Shown: positions 1 to 11,162, counted from the stretch's first letter. The stretch: DNA of 64,000 nt from Bacteroidales bacterium (GCA_017453565.1 JAFTEQ010000003.1:21959-85958); one strand, 5' to 3'. Notes: generated from the sequence alone by a model not told the origin. Numbers and translations: made by a program.

Positions 1-2
1 TC

Positions 3-503
3 GGAGGCCAGGAAGAGGCTTTGGAGGACCGTTACAGGCTTATCTGGGAGGACGTCCCGTTTGAACCCGGAGCATTGAAGGTGGTGGCCTATTCCGAGGG
101 GACTCCGGTGGCGGAGAAGGTGGTCCGCACAGCCGGGAAGCCCCATCACATCTTGCTGGAGGCATCGGCTCCGGTACTGAAGCCCGACGGGAAGGATATC
201 TGCTATGTGACGGCCACCGTTGTGGACCGTAAGGGTAATCCCTGTCCGATGGATTCGTCGCTGATGACCTTCAAGGTGAGGGGCGCAGGCTTGTTCCGGG
301 CTGCGGCAAACGGCGATCCCACCTGCCTCGAGCTCTTCCACGAACCCCGCATGCACGCCTTCAACGGCAAACTCAGCATACTGGTACAGTCCGCCGATCC
401 TGACGGCCGCCGCGGCCTCACGGCCCGTTCCGGCCGTATCGTCCTCACCGTACGCTCCCGCGGCCTCCGCCGCGCCCGCCTCGTCCTCCGTTCCTCCCTC
501 TAG
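3..503 (+). CDS. Glycoside hydrolase family 2 protein, C-terminal part (5' end outside window)
   Basis: The reading frame is open from the first in-frame codon of the window, so only the last 166 residues are seen. They resemble the C-terminal Ig-like domains (DUF4982 and invasin/Big-like) that follow the catalytic barrel in Bacteroidetes GH2 beta-galactosidases. The markers are the strand pattern around GKPHHILLEAS, a DGKDICYVTATVVD segment, and the 'NGDPT' plus 'AFNG' motifs near residues 100-115. The catalytic domain lies upstream and cannot be judged. The last ~30 residues are unusually Arg-rich. Family assignment is by remembered pattern; the precise substrate is unknown. Confidence 0.7.
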   Translation, partial: GGQEEALEDRYRLIWEDVPFEPGALKVVAYSEGTPVAEKVVRTAGKPHHILLEASAPVLKPDGKDICYVTATVVDRKGNPCPMDSSLMTFKVRGAGLFRAAANGDPTCLELFHEPRMHAFNGKLSILVQSADPDGRRGLTARSGRIVLTVRSRGLRRARLVLRSSL

Positions 504-540
504 TCCTTCTCCGTCATACCCTGTCTTGCATTGGTTTGCT

Positions 541-750
541 ATGAAAACTCTTACCCTCCTTTTCTCCTTGCTGCTTGCCCTGGCTTATGAGCCGGCCGGA
601 GCCCAGACTCCGAAATCTGAAGTATCCCTGACCAGTCTTCTGAAGGAAATTGGCGACGTGGACGAACTCGCCCGTTTCAAGGACTACGAATTCCTCCAGT
701 CGAGCAGTTACGCCCGCACCAGCTACTGGTACATCCTTCCGGAGAAATAG
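541..750 (+). pseudogene. N-terminal remnant of a DUF2961-type exported protein
   Basis: This 69-residue frame begins with a signal peptide (MKTLTLLFSLLLALAYEPAG, then AQ). It continues with SLTSLLKEIGDVDELARF and QSSSYAR, the opening pattern of secreted DUF2961 glycan-degradation proteins of Bacteroidetes (SL..LL.EM.D...+ARF, then Q.SSY.R.S). Those proteins run to several hundred residues, but this one stops right after the SSY block. No matching continuation is visible in any frame before the next gene. I read it as the stump of a deleted gene beside the GH2 gene; a genuine small secreted protein is the alternative. Confidence 0.5.
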
Positions 751-790
751 GCTTTCTGTTACGAGGCCGGCATTTCCTGTTGAAATACAA

Positions 791-830
791 TCCGAACTCA
801 GAAAAATTTCTCCGTTTTCAGAAAAATACC
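791..830 (+). repeat. Two tandem 20-bp direct repeats abutting a promoter
   Basis: Positions 791-810 and 811-830 are head-to-tail copies of TCCGnnnTCAGAAAAATnnC, identical at 15 of 20 positions by my count. They end exactly at the -7 element at 831-838. A spacing of 20 bp places both copies on nearly the same face of the helix, as expected for an operator bound by two regulator dimers. No regulator is identified. Confidence 0.6.
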
Positions 831-838
831 TATATTTG
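831..838 (+). promoter_or_regulatory. -7 promoter element TATATTTG
   Basis: It matches the Bacteroidetes -7 consensus TAnnTTTG and directs transcription toward the phosphoribosyltransferase and permease pair. A hairpin begins immediately downstream. Confidence 0.6.
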
Positions 839-866
839 AACCCCGGTTAGATCAATCGGGGTTTTT
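839..866 (+). terminator. Hairpin with T-run (terminator-like)
   Basis: AACCCCG (839-845) pairs with CGGGGTT (857-863) around an 11-base loop, and the T-run ends at 866. It may terminate transcription arriving from upstream. Its position directly after a promoter element would also suit an attenuator in the leader of the downstream operon. Confidence 0.5.
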
Positions 867-927
867 CATGTTTAGCTCTAATCGAAACGCAAGCCTGCAT
901 TTTTCAGGCCTGCAGGAAGACACAAGT

Positions 928-1983
928 ATGTACGAACTGCGCGATCCGCAGCTCACCAACCGGTACTTCATCCTTAGCGGCAGGGGGTCCCGCCGGCTCA
1001 TGGCATCGCCCGAAGTCGTGGGCTTCGATTCCTACTCGGCCCTTCTCCCTGAAACCGTCACCGCCCTCCGTTACCTCTTCCCCTCTGGTTCGGAGGGCGA
1101 TGTCGATATAATGACCATCCTGCGCGGCGGCCTCAACTATCCCATCGAGGAGGCGTGCTATCAGGTGGGCGTCCGCGTGCGCGACATGCATTTCGTGTCG
1201 TGCGAGCGCATCATCGAGAATCAGGTGATCACGGGGCTCGAAATCAAATACGAGAAACTGCGCATCACGCGCGGACGCACGCTCATCATCGGTGACATCA
1301 TCGCTACCGGCGACACGCTGCGCATGTGCCTCGACGAGGTGGTGGACCGTTTCCGCCGCAAGGGCGGCAGCATCCGCAAGATCATCTTCTTCACCATCGG
1401 CGGCACCCGCGCAATCTCCCTCATGGAGCGGATGGCGGAACGCATCAGCGCGTACTTCCCCGAATTCGAGGGTTTCGAGTGCTTCTTCTACGAAGGGATC
1501 TTCACGGTCTACCGCGACAAGGGCGTGTCGGGCATCAACGTGCCGGACATCGATTTCGGATGGAAGGACGGCGTGGTTTCCCCGGAATTCCGCCGCTACG
1601 TGTTGGACCGTCCGGACGCGCTGTTCGAGAAATGCATCATCTATGACGGAGGGGCGAGGCGCTACGAGATTCCGGTGCACTTCGAGGAGGTCCTTGCCTA
1701 TTGGCGGGGCATCCTGGAGCGGGCCCACCTGATCGATATAGGGGCGCTGGTCGCGGAAAAACTGGGTTACGCCGGGCCGATTCCTTACGAGGAGTGGCTG
1801 GAAAAGACGGGCCTCTCCGGCCTGGAAGAGTCGGGATGGCAGCCGCCCCTGCTCATCGGCGGCCTGCACACGCTTTGGGAAGACGAGCAGGCGCTGCTCC
1901 GGCGTGCTCCGGAGCTGTCGCTCAAGGAACTTGCAGAACGTAGAATAAAGGAAATAGTACAAATATCGAGTCGTTATGAGTAA
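928..1983 (+). CDS. Phosphoribosyltransferase-fold protein
   Basis: This is a cytoplasmic protein of 351 residues from the chosen ATG. A type I phosphoribosyltransferase PRPP loop, TLIIGDIIATGDTL, lies near residues 118-131, with a hydrophobic strand before it and MTILRGGLNYP near 62-72, where the family places its pyrophosphate loop. The C-terminal ~150 residues are not recognised. An earlier in-frame ATG exists at 868, but the 20 codons between use rare, AT-rich codons unlike the rest of the gene, so 928 is preferred. It overlaps the start of the nucleobase permease by 8 bases, implying coupled expression and a role in base salvage. The accepted base is unknown. Confidence 0.7.
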   Translation: MYELRDPQLTNRYFILSGRGSRRLMASPEVVGFDSYSALLPETVTALRYLFPSGSEGDVDIMTILRGGLNYPIEEACYQVGVRVRDMHFVSCERIIENQVITGLEIKYEKLRITRGRTLIIGDIIATGDTLRMCLDEVVDRFRRKGGSIRKIIFFTIGGTRAISLMERMAERISAYFPEFEGFECFFYEGIFTVYRDKGVSGINVPDIDFGWKDGVVSPEFRRYVLDRPDALFEKCIIYDGGARRYEIPVHFEEVLAYWRGILERAHLIDIGALVAEKLGYAGPIPYEEWLEKTGLSGLEESGWQPPLLIGGLHTLWEDEQALLRRAPELSLKELAERRIKEIVQISSRYE

Positions 1984-3244
1984 ACAAAAATTCGACGTGG
2001 ACTACACCACGCAGCCCGTGGATCGCGCAGGGCGCAAATCCACCCTCAGCATGTTCATGATCATGCTCGGTTTCACCTTCTTCTCGGCCAGCATGTGGGT
2101 TGGTCAGAATCTTGCAGCCGGCCTCGACTGGTGGGGCTTCATCTGGGCCATGCTTCTTGGCGGTCTCATCCTGGCGGCCTACACCGGGGCGCTCGGCTGG
2201 ATTGGTGCGGAAAGCGGCCTGTCGCTCGACATGCTCGCCCGTCGCAGTTTCGGTTCCAAGGGCAGCTGGCTTCCCAGCGCCATGATCAGTTTCACCCAGA
2301 TCGGCTGGTTCGGCGTGGGCCTTGCCATGTTCGCCATTCCGGTTGCGAAGGAGATTCTGGGCCTCGAGGTGACGCCTGACAGCATGCCCTGGCAGGGCTA
2401 TGTGCTCGTGGTGATTGCGGGTATACTTATGACGGCCAGTGCCTATTTCGGCATCAAGAGCCTTACCATCATCAGCTACATCGCCGTTCCGGCTGTGGCC
2501 ATCCTGGGTACGGTGGCCATGATCATGGCCGTGAAGCGGGGCGATGCGGGCCTCATCGAGCAGTTCGCCCAAGGCACCAAGAACCTCGGCGTCATTGCGG
2601 GTGCGGGCCTGGTAGTGGGCAGCTTCGTTTCCGGTGGAACGGCCACGCCCAACTTCACGCGCTTCGCCAAGAGCGGCCGCGCAGGTCTCATCACCACTGT
2701 CATCGCGTTCTTCGTGGGTAACTCGCTCATGTTCCTCTTCGGCGCCGTTTCCAGCATCTACGCAGGCGGCAACGACATCTTCGAGGTGATGCTCAACCTG
2801 AATCTCTTCTATGTCGCGGTGCTGGTGCTCGGCCTCAACATCTGGACCACCAACGACAACGCCCTCTACACCGGCGGTCTCGGCCTCTCCAACATCTTCG
2901 GCTTCTCCAAGAAGACCATGGTGCTGATTGCGGGTGTCATCGGAACCATTGCGGCCGTGTGGCTCTACTGGAACTTCTGCGGCTGGCTCAACGTGCTCAA
3001 CTGCACCTTGCCGCCCGTGGGCATCATCCTGATCATCAGCTATTTCACCAACAGGAAGGCCTATCTCGACGACGCCGTTCCGGCCAAGGTCGTGAACTGG
3101 TGGGCCGTAGCCGGTGTGGTGCTCGGTGCCGTGGTGGCGAACCTCGTGAAATGGGGCTTCCCGGCCATCAACGGCATGGTTGTGGCTGCGCTGTGCTATC
3201 TGCTCGGCAAATGCGCCGGCAACTGCTGCCCTAAAAGAGGGTAG
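1976..3244 (+). CDS. Cytosine/purine permease, NCS1 family (CodB-like)
   Basis: This is an inner-membrane transporter of 422 residues with about 12 predicted helices. The N-terminal region (MFMIMLGFTFFSASMWVGQN) and the Gly-rich helix with SFTQIGWFGVGLAMFA around residues 100-120 fit NCS1 nucleobase:cation symporters of the CodB type. It overlaps the phosphoribosyltransferase stop by 8 bases, so uptake and ribosylation of a free base are probably co-expressed. No cytosine deaminase is visible nearby, so the substrate could equally be a purine. The protein ends CCPKRG, and its last codons are overlapped on the other strand by an SDR remnant. Confidence 0.82.
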   Translation: MSKQKFDVDYTTQPVDRAGRKSTLSMFMIMLGFTFFSASMWVGQNLAAGLDWWGFIWAMLLGGLILAAYTGALGWIGAESGLSLDMLARRSFGSKGSWLPSAMISFTQIGWFGVGLAMFAIPVAKEILGLEVTPDSMPWQGYVLVVIAGILMTASAYFGIKSLTIISYIAVPAVAILGTVAMIMAVKRGDAGLIEQFAQGTKNLGVIAGAGLVVGSFVSGGTATPNFTRFAKSGRAGLITTVIAFFVGNSLMFLFGAVSSIYAGGNDIFEVMLNLNLFYVAVLVLGLNIWTTNDNALYTGGLGLSNIFGFSKKTMVLIAGVIGTIAAVWLYWNFCGWLNVLNCTLPPVGIILIISYFTNRKAYLDDAVPAKVVNWWAVAGVVLGAVVANLVKWGFPAINGMVVAALCYLLGKCAGNCCPKRG

Positions 3245-3335
3245 AAGCCAGGGCGTCGGATAGGGCCTCCACGGAATACTTGGAGAATCCGATACCGCTG
3301 CTTGCGCCGGTGATGAAAACAATTTTGCACATCAT
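3231..3335 (-). pseudogene. Short-chain dehydrogenase remnant with internal deletion
   Basis: The minus strand encodes a 34-residue frame that joins the nucleotide-binding start of an SDR (KIVFITGASSGIG) directly to the segment normally found after the catalytic Tyr (SKYSVEALSDALAS). About 140 residues of a normal SDR are missing between these two blocks, including the catalytic Tyr. A TATCTTTG promoter element sits 5 bases upstream, so the start of the gene is intact. This looks like one clean deletion rather than slow decay. Its 3' end runs into the permease gene. Confidence 0.75.
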
Positions 3336-3340
3336 AGGGC

Positions 3341-3348
3341 CAAAGATA
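3341..3348 (-). promoter_or_regulatory. -7 element TATCTTTG of the SDR remnant
   Basis: CAAAGATA on the plus strand reads TATCTTTG on the minus strand, 5 bases before the remnant's ATG. It may still be active and produce a short transcript. Confidence 0.55.
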
Positions 3349-3355
3349 AGGCATA

Positions 3356-4564
3356 ATGCGCAAATTTTTGATAACCATTTTGTTGCTGCTGATCTCCGGG
3401 CTGCTCTCGGCCCAGGGGAGCCTGGAGTATGTGGTGCGCGGCTCCGTGACGGATGCTTCCAGCGGCCGGCCGGTAACCGCGGTGGGCGTTCGGGTCCCGG
3501 GGCAGAACTACGCCACTGTCACCAATGCGGACGGCAGCTTCATCATCAAGTCCAACCAGCCCATCACCGAACTCGGCTTCTCCCGGATTGGCTACCGCGA
3601 TGCCCGGGTGGCGGTCTCGGAGGGGGCGGTTTCCGTGAAACTGATGCCCATCGCCTATCCGCTCAAAGAGGCGTCCATCGTGAGCGGAGACCCGCTGGAG
3701 ATCGTGGAAACGGCCATCGAGCGCATTGCGGACAATTATTCTTTGAAGCCCGAGCTCCTGCGCTGCTTCTACCGGGAAACCCTCCAGAAGCGCCAGCGCT
3801 ATATCACCGTGAACGAGGCGGTGGCCCGCATCTACAAGGGCCCCTATAACCTCAGGAACTTCAATTCCGACCGCAGCGCGCTGGAAAAGAGCCGCGTGAT
3901 CGTGAGCCAGCGCAAGAGCGATACGCTCAGTGTGCGCATGATGGGCGGCCCCACGCTGGCGGTCACCTTCGATGCCGTGAAGAACATCGATCTGCTGCTG
4001 AACGAAAAAGACCTGCAGCTCTATGACTTCCAGATGGAGTCGCCGGCCTACATCGCCGACCGCCTGCAGTTCGTAATCAGTTTTGAACCGGCCCGCGAGG
4101 CGGAATACGCCCTCTACTACGGGAAGTTCTACATAGACCGGGAGTCGCTCATGTTCACCCGGATAGAGCTCTCGCTCGATATGGAAAACGAGGACAAGGC
4201 GACCCGGGTGATGCTGGTGCGCAAACCCGTCGGCCTTCAGTTCACGCCCCTGAAACAGACCTTCATACTCAACTACCGGGAGCAGGACGGCTGTGCGCGG
4301 ATCGATTACTTCCGTTCTTCCATGAGTTTCCGCTGCGACTGGAAGAAGCGCCTGCTGGCTACCACCTATACGGCCGTGAACGAGCTGGTGGTTACAGATG
4401 TGCTGACGCCCGCCGTGCCCATCGGGCGGAACGAAATGTTCAAGCCCCGTGACATCCTGGAAGACAAGGCTCCGCTGTTCATGGATTCCGATTTCTGGAA
4501 GGATTACAACATCATAGAGCCGTCCGAGAGTCTGGAACACGCAGTGGCCCGCCTGCGCAAGTAG
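3356..4564 (+). CDS. Exported carboxypeptidase-regulatory-like domain protein
   Basis: The protein has 402 residues and a signal peptide ending near LLSAQ. Residues ~25-105 form a CarboxypepD_reg-like beta-sandwich (VVRGSVTDASSGRPV, then NADGSFIIKS and the GY.+A pattern). This domain is common at the N-terminus of Bacteroidetes envelope proteins, including TonB receptors. The remainder (residues ~110-402) is a beta-rich domain with FYRETLQKRQRYITVNEAVA and no transmembrane barrel end that I can recognise; similar proteins are annotated only as hypothetical. It starts at ATG 3356, just beyond the SDR remnant's promoter, and ends 3 bases before the convergent PAP2 gene. Periplasmic location is inferred from the signal peptide. 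Confidence 0.65.
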   Translation: MRKFLITILLLLISGLLSAQGSLEYVVRGSVTDASSGRPVTAVGVRVPGQNYATVTNADGSFIIKSNQPITELGFSRIGYRDARVAVSEGAVSVKLMPIAYPLKEASIVSGDPLEIVETAIERIADNYSLKPELLRCFYRETLQKRQRYITVNEAVARIYKGPYNLRNFNSDRSALEKSRVIVSQRKSDTLSVRMMGGPTLAVTFDAVKNIDLLLNEKDLQLYDFQMESPAYIADRLQFVISFEPAREAEYALYYGKFYIDRESLMFTRIELSLDMENEDKATRVMLVRKPVGLQFTPLKQTFILNYREQDGCARIDYFRSSMSFRCDWKKRLLATTYTAVNELVVTDVLTPAVPIGRNEMFKPRDILEDKAPLFMDSDFWKDYNIIEPSESLEHAVARLRK

Positions 4565-4567
4565 GCC

Positions 4568-5296
4568 TCAGAATTCCAGAACCAGACCGCTGCATAGCGT
4601 GCCCGTGAGCGGATCGCAGGAAGGGGCGAAAGCGATGCGGACGCGGCTGTCGTCGAGCCCCGTCAGTTTTTTCACCGGCTTCAGGAGCCAGGTGCCCACG
4701 TGCGCCGAGCCGATGCCGATGCCCGCCCCGAAGAGAATGTCGGAAAACCAGTGCCAGTTGCGCCAGACGCGCATTCCGCCCACGGTGAGGGCCGCGGCAT
4801 AGGCGCCCGCACCCCAGCCCCATCCATATTCCAAGCGTATGAGTTCGGCCCCCAGGAACGCGGTGACTGTGTGGCCCGAGGGGAACGACAGATAGTTCAC
4901 CTCGTTGGGCCGGAGCGTGTGGAACAGCAGTTTGCAGCTCCCGCTGAGGGCGGCTGCGGTGCCGGCAGCGAGGGCCATTTCAAGGCTGCGGTCCACAAAC
5001 CCGTGCCGGGCTTTTGCGCCCAGCGGCGCGAGTCCGAGGTCGAGGACGAAGGGGGCGTACTGCAGATAATCGTCGAAGGGAGCGACCGCCCGTCCGTTTC
5101 TCTGCTCCTGCACCCATTGCTGGATGGAGCGGTCCCAACTGTCGTGCGCCAGAAAGTGCACGCCCATGGCTCCGGCTGTGAGGACGCCCGGGACAATCAG
5201 TTCCCGGGGCCGGAAGACGCTGGTGTCGGCACGCTGCGCCACGGCCCCCTGAAAAGAGGCCGCGAGGACAAGGAGCGTCAGGAGAATGCGTTTCAT
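4568..5296 (-). CDS. PAP2-family phosphatase, exported
   Basis: The protein has 242 residues. It carries the three acid-phosphatase motifs of the PAP2 superfamily: K122 with RP129-130, PSGH at 139-142, and R176-x5-H182-x3-D186. Members hydrolyse lipid phosphates such as undecaprenyl pyrophosphate, phosphatidic acid or lipid A phosphates; the substrate here is not set by sequence. An N-terminal signal peptide ends near AVAQ. The start at 5296 is chosen because a longer frame would begin inside the TATCTTTG promoter at 5312-5319. It converges with the upstream exported protein with a 3-base gap. Confidence 0.85.
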   Translation of the reverse strand: MKRILLTLLVLAASFQGAVAQRADTSVFRPRELIVPGVLTAGAMGVHFLAHDSWDRSIQQWVQEQRNGRAVAPFDDYLQYAPFVLDLGLAPLGAKARHGFVDRSLEMALAAGTAAALSGSCKLLFHTLRPNEVNYLSFPSGHTVTAFLGAELIRLEYGWGWGAGAYAAALTVGGMRVWRNWHWFSDILFGAGIGIGSAHVGTWLLKPVKKLTGLDDSRVRIAFAPSCDPLTGTLCSGLVLEF

Positions 5297-5311
5297 TATC
5301 GTCGGCGTTTG

Positions 5312-5319
5312 CAAAGATA
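5312..5319 (-). promoter_or_regulatory. -7 element TATCTTTG for the PAP2 gene
   Basis: It lies 15 bases upstream of the chosen start and rules out the longer start codon lying inside it. A weaker TATATTAG at 5334-5341 on the plus strand may serve the divergent lipoprotein gene. Confidence 0.6.
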
Positions 5320-5364
5320 AACAGAATAATCGCTATATTAGCGGAAATTAAACTATTACCCATT

Positions 5365-6213
5365 ATGAAACGTACGGCATTCCTGCTTTTGCTCTTTTCC
5401 GCTTTCGCGTTCGCCGCGTGCGACGGTAAGAACGACGATGAAACCACCCCCGGTGGCGGCTCCGACGGTCCCATCGCAAAATACGCCCTCAGCCAGTATA
5501 TGCCGGAGGGTGCCCCTGGCGGTACTTCCATAAAACACAGCATGGAGGTGGTGACGCCCGAGTTCGACAGCCAGAACCGCCTTGTGAAGTGCCACAAGGA
5601 CTACTGGATGCCAGATACCCAAGCGCTTAGAAGCGGCGACGAGGCGGATGATTTCATCCAGACCGTGTCGGAAGACTGGGTCTATCAATACGACGATCAG
5701 AGGCATACGGCCACGCTCTGGATCTCCGGTGAGTCGTACAGTTACAACGACGGTAAACGCTCGGCCGATCCTTACAGCGACGCCCCCATCACGCTCCGTT
5801 TCGACAGCAACTGGCGCCTGACTTCCGACAACCAGGGCAAATACAACTACACCAACGACCGCCTTGCGTCGGGTTTCATCATGGGCGACGACAGCAACTG
5901 CACCTGGACGGGCGGGAACCTCACGTCCGTCGGAAACGATAGGTTTACGTACAACATTACCTACAGTTCCGAGCCCAATCCTTTCTCCTTCCTCGATTTC
6001 GGGATGATCCATGTCCTTCCCTCCGACTATGTGCACGGCCTCATGGGCAAAGTTTGCGGCAACATCCCCGAGCAGATGACGTTGAATTATAGCGGCGATA
6101 GTCAGGGATACGCAGTAAGCTTTACCAAGGACAAACAGGGGCGCCTCACGCAGATCCGCTTCGACCGCTTGGACAACGCAGGCTGCTACTCTACCGTCGA
6201 TATTGAATACTAA
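5365..6213 (+). CDS. DUF4595-like lipoprotein
   Basis: The protein has 282 residues and a lipoprotein signal (LLFSAFAFAAC; lipidated Cys near residue 19), followed by a charged, Gly-rich tether (DGKNDDETTPGGG). The body is built of short beta-strand repeats of the type 'QNRLV', 'NWRLTSDN' and 'GRLTQIRFDR'. This YD-like pattern matches the Bacteroidetes DUF4595 family (porin-like or antiparallel beta fold). Function is unknown; the outer-membrane surface or periplasm is likely. The YccF gene follows after 3 bases, so the two may be co-transcribed. Confidence 0.6.
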   Translation: MKRTAFLLLLFSAFAFAACDGKNDDETTPGGGSDGPIAKYALSQYMPEGAPGGTSIKHSMEVVTPEFDSQNRLVKCHKDYWMPDTQALRSGDEADDFIQTVSEDWVYQYDDQRHTATLWISGESYSYNDGKRSADPYSDAPITLRFDSNWRLTSDNQGKYNYTNDRLASGFIMGDDSNCTWTGGNLTSVGNDRFTYNITYSSEPNPFSFLDFGMIHVLPSDYVHGLMGKVCGNIPEQMTLNYSGDSQGYAVSFTKDKQGRLTQIRFDRLDNAGCYSTVDIEY

Positions 6214-6216
6214 GAG

Positions 6217-9475
<3,259 letters not shown>

Positions 9476-9492
9476 TAGCGGCGGCTCCGTAC

Positions 9493-9530
9493 AAAAAAGC
9501 GGCAACCAGGGTTCTGGCTGCCGCTTTTCG
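9493..9530 (+). terminator. Bidirectional rho-independent terminator
   Basis: AAAAAAGCGGCAACCA (9493-9508) pairs with TGGCTGCCGCTTTT (9515-9528) with one small bulge. A-runs and T-runs on both sides let it serve both the beta-galactosidase and the convergent lolD gene. Confidence 0.85.
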
Positions 9531-9536
9531 TTTCTG

Positions 9537-10190
9537 CTAGACGAAACGGCCGTCCCGCATGGTGAGGGCCCGGTCGCAGCGGGCGGCCAGCTCGGGATCG
9601 TGCGTGACCAGCACGATGGTCTGGCCCAGGCGGTCGCGCAGGTCGAAGAACAGGCGGTGGATCTCTTCTTTCGTCACCGAATCGAGGTTGCCCGTGGGCT
9701 CGTCGGCAAAGACCACGGCCGGCCGGTTCACCAGTGCCCGGGCGATGGCCACACGCTGCTGCTCTCCGCCGGAGAGTTCGGAGGGTTTATGTCCCAGCCG
9801 TTCGCCCAGACCCATCTCTTTCAGCAGGTCGACGGCGGCTTCGCGCGCTTCCCTGGCCGGGCGGCCCGCGATGAGGGCGGGGATGCACACGTTCTCCACT
9901 GCGTCAAACTCGGGCAGCAGGTGGTGGAACTGGAAGACGAATCCGAGCCGCTGCGCGCGGAAGGCGGCGAGGGCCTTGGCTGAAAGGCCGGCGACGGCGG
10001 TCCCGTCGATGACGAGCGAGCCCGAATCGGGGGTGGAAAGCGTGCCCAGAATCTGCAGCAGCGTGGTTTTTCCGGCGCCGGAAGCGCCCGTGACGGCCAC
10101 CACCTCGCCTGCCTCAGCGGAGAAGTCGACGCCTTTCAGCACCTCCAGGGTGCCGAAGCTTTTGTGAATGCCCGATGCCTCTATAATCAT
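9537..10190 (-). CDS. lolD: ABC transporter ATP-binding protein, LolD-type
   Basis: This is a 217-residue ATPase of the LolD/MacB class. Walker A is GASGAGKT (35-42), the Q-loop is [10 protein letters not shown], the signature is LSGGEQQR (139-146), Walker B is VVFADEP (159-165), and the switch His is in VTHD. The motif [10 protein letters not shown] is the typical LolD form, so it probably energises release of lipoproteins from the inner membrane by LolCE. No LolC/E gene is in the window, as is usual in Bacteroidales, where lolD stands alone. It could instead serve another MacB-like exporter. Confidence 0.8.
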   Translation of the reverse strand: MIIEASGIHKSFGTLEVLKGVDFSAEAGEVVAVTGASGAGKTTLLQILGTLSTPDSGSLVIDGTAVAGLSAKALAAFRAQRLGFVFQFHHLLPEFDAVENVCIPALIAGRPAREAREAAVDLLKEMGLGERLGHKPSELSGGEQQRVAIARALVNRPAVVFADEPTGNLDSVTKEEIHRLFFDLRDRLGQTIVLVTHDPELAARCDRALTMRDGRFV

Positions 10191-10208
10191 GGTCTAAACA
10201 TTTTTTCT

Positions 10209-10216
10209 TATCTTTG
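10209..10216 (+). promoter_or_regulatory. -7 element TATCTTTG for tRNA-Pro
   Basis: It is a perfect TAnnTTTG match ending 10 bases before the tRNA 5' end. Confidence 0.65.
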
Positions 10217-10226
10217 CGCACCTTAT

Positions 10227-10300
10227 CGGGGTGTGGCGCAGTTGGCTAGCGCATCTGCTTTGGGAGCAGAGGGTCGTGTGTTCGAGTCACATCACCCCGA
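10227..10300 (+). tRNA. tRNA-Pro (anticodon TGG)
   Basis: The acceptor arms CGGGGTG (10227-10233) and CACCCCG (10293-10299) pair, with discriminator A at 10300. The D arm is GCGC...GCGC, the anticodon stem is TCTGC/GCAGA around the loop TTTGGGA (TGG at 10261-10263), and the T-loop is TTCGAGT. CCA is not encoded. The last 14 bases overlap the 3' end of the acyltransferase gene on the other strand. Confidence 0.95.
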
Positions 10301-11156
10301 CTGTCGGGTGAAGTTCGGTCCTGTGCGCCCAATGTTCCGGAAGGGGCATATCGTAGACGCTGCTCCGGAGCCGCTCTCCCAGTTTTTCCACACTGTCGCA
10401 GGCCTTCAACTCTTCAGGGGACAGGGTTGGACCGATGCCTATGCGCATCGGTTTTCCTTTTTTATTGAACATCTCCCAGCAGAGCCGCATGAGCCGGACG
10501 CGCCAGTCAATGAGGCCCAGGCCGTAGTAGAACCGAGAATTCCGGTCGAAGAAGCGCACCGGCACCACGGGAACGCCCGCTTTCCGGATAAACTTCACGA
10601 TGGGTTCCTGCCACTCCCGGTCGCGGATGCGCCGTTCGCGCACGATGTAATCGGACACGGCGCCCGAGGGGAACAGGCCCAGCGGGTGCCCTTCCCGGAT
10701 GTGGGCCAGCGCGAGACGCACCCCGGAGATGCTTTCGGCCGTCGGGGCGGTCCGCTCCGAACCGGTGGGCGTAACGGTGATGAAACTGGGCTGCAGGGTC
10801 TTAAAATGCGCCAGGATCTTGTTGACCATCACCTTGTAGTCGCCGCGCCGGTGACCGAACAGGTCTACGAGCGCCACTCCGTCCACGTGTCCGTTGGGGT
10901 GGTTGCTCACGGTAATGAAAGGACCTTCCGGCAGTTGCTCCAGGCGCTCGGGATTCCCGACGGCATAGTCTATGCCCAGGTCGCGCAGCAATGCATTGGC
11001 GAACTCGACGCCTTCGTACTGGCAGATGGCGTCGTATTGCCGGTTTACCTTCGCCACCCCGGTGAATTCCATGAGGGCGTTGGCGAACGCGTTGCCTGCC
11101 TTTCCCCGGAAAACGGGGGAGAGGGCCTCCAGCTCGGAGAGTTCGAGGGCGGGCAT
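10287..11156 (-). CDS. Acyltransferase, glycerolipid/aminolipid type
   Basis: The protein has 289 residues and shows a PlsC-superfamily active site, NHPNGHVDG (85-93), a variant of the NHP..G.DG block in bacterial O-acyltransferases. A second block, LFPSGAVSDY near residue 170, matches the acceptor-site motif usually written FPEG. Products could be phosphatidic acid or an acylated amino-acid lipid such as the glycine/ornithine lipids of Bacteroidetes; sequence alone does not decide. The CDP-alcohol phosphatidyltransferase lies 6 bases upstream in the same direction, supporting a lipid role. Its stop codon lies inside the oppositely oriented tRNA-Pro gene. Confidence 0.75.
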   Translation of the reverse strand: MPALELSELEALSPVFRGKAGNAFANALMEFTGVAKVNRQYDAICQYEGVEFANALLRDLGIDYAVGNPERLEQLPEGPFITVSNHPNGHVDGVALVDLFGHRRGDYKVMVNKILAHFKTLQPSFITVTPTGSERTAPTAESISGVRLALAHIREGHPLGLFPSGAVSDYIVRERRIRDREWQEPIVKFIRKAGVPVVPVRFFDRNSRFYYGLGLIDWRVRLMRLCWEMFNKKGKPMRIGIGPTLSPEELKACDSVEKLGERLRSSVYDMPLPEHWAHRTELHPTVGVM

Positions 11157-11162
11157 GGACGT

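Noticed and set aside
1922-3322. Long minus-strand frame opposite the nucleobase permease
   Set aside because: It is His/Glu-rich with no recognisable domain and is fully antisense to the permease; only the short SDR remnant in this area is meaningful.
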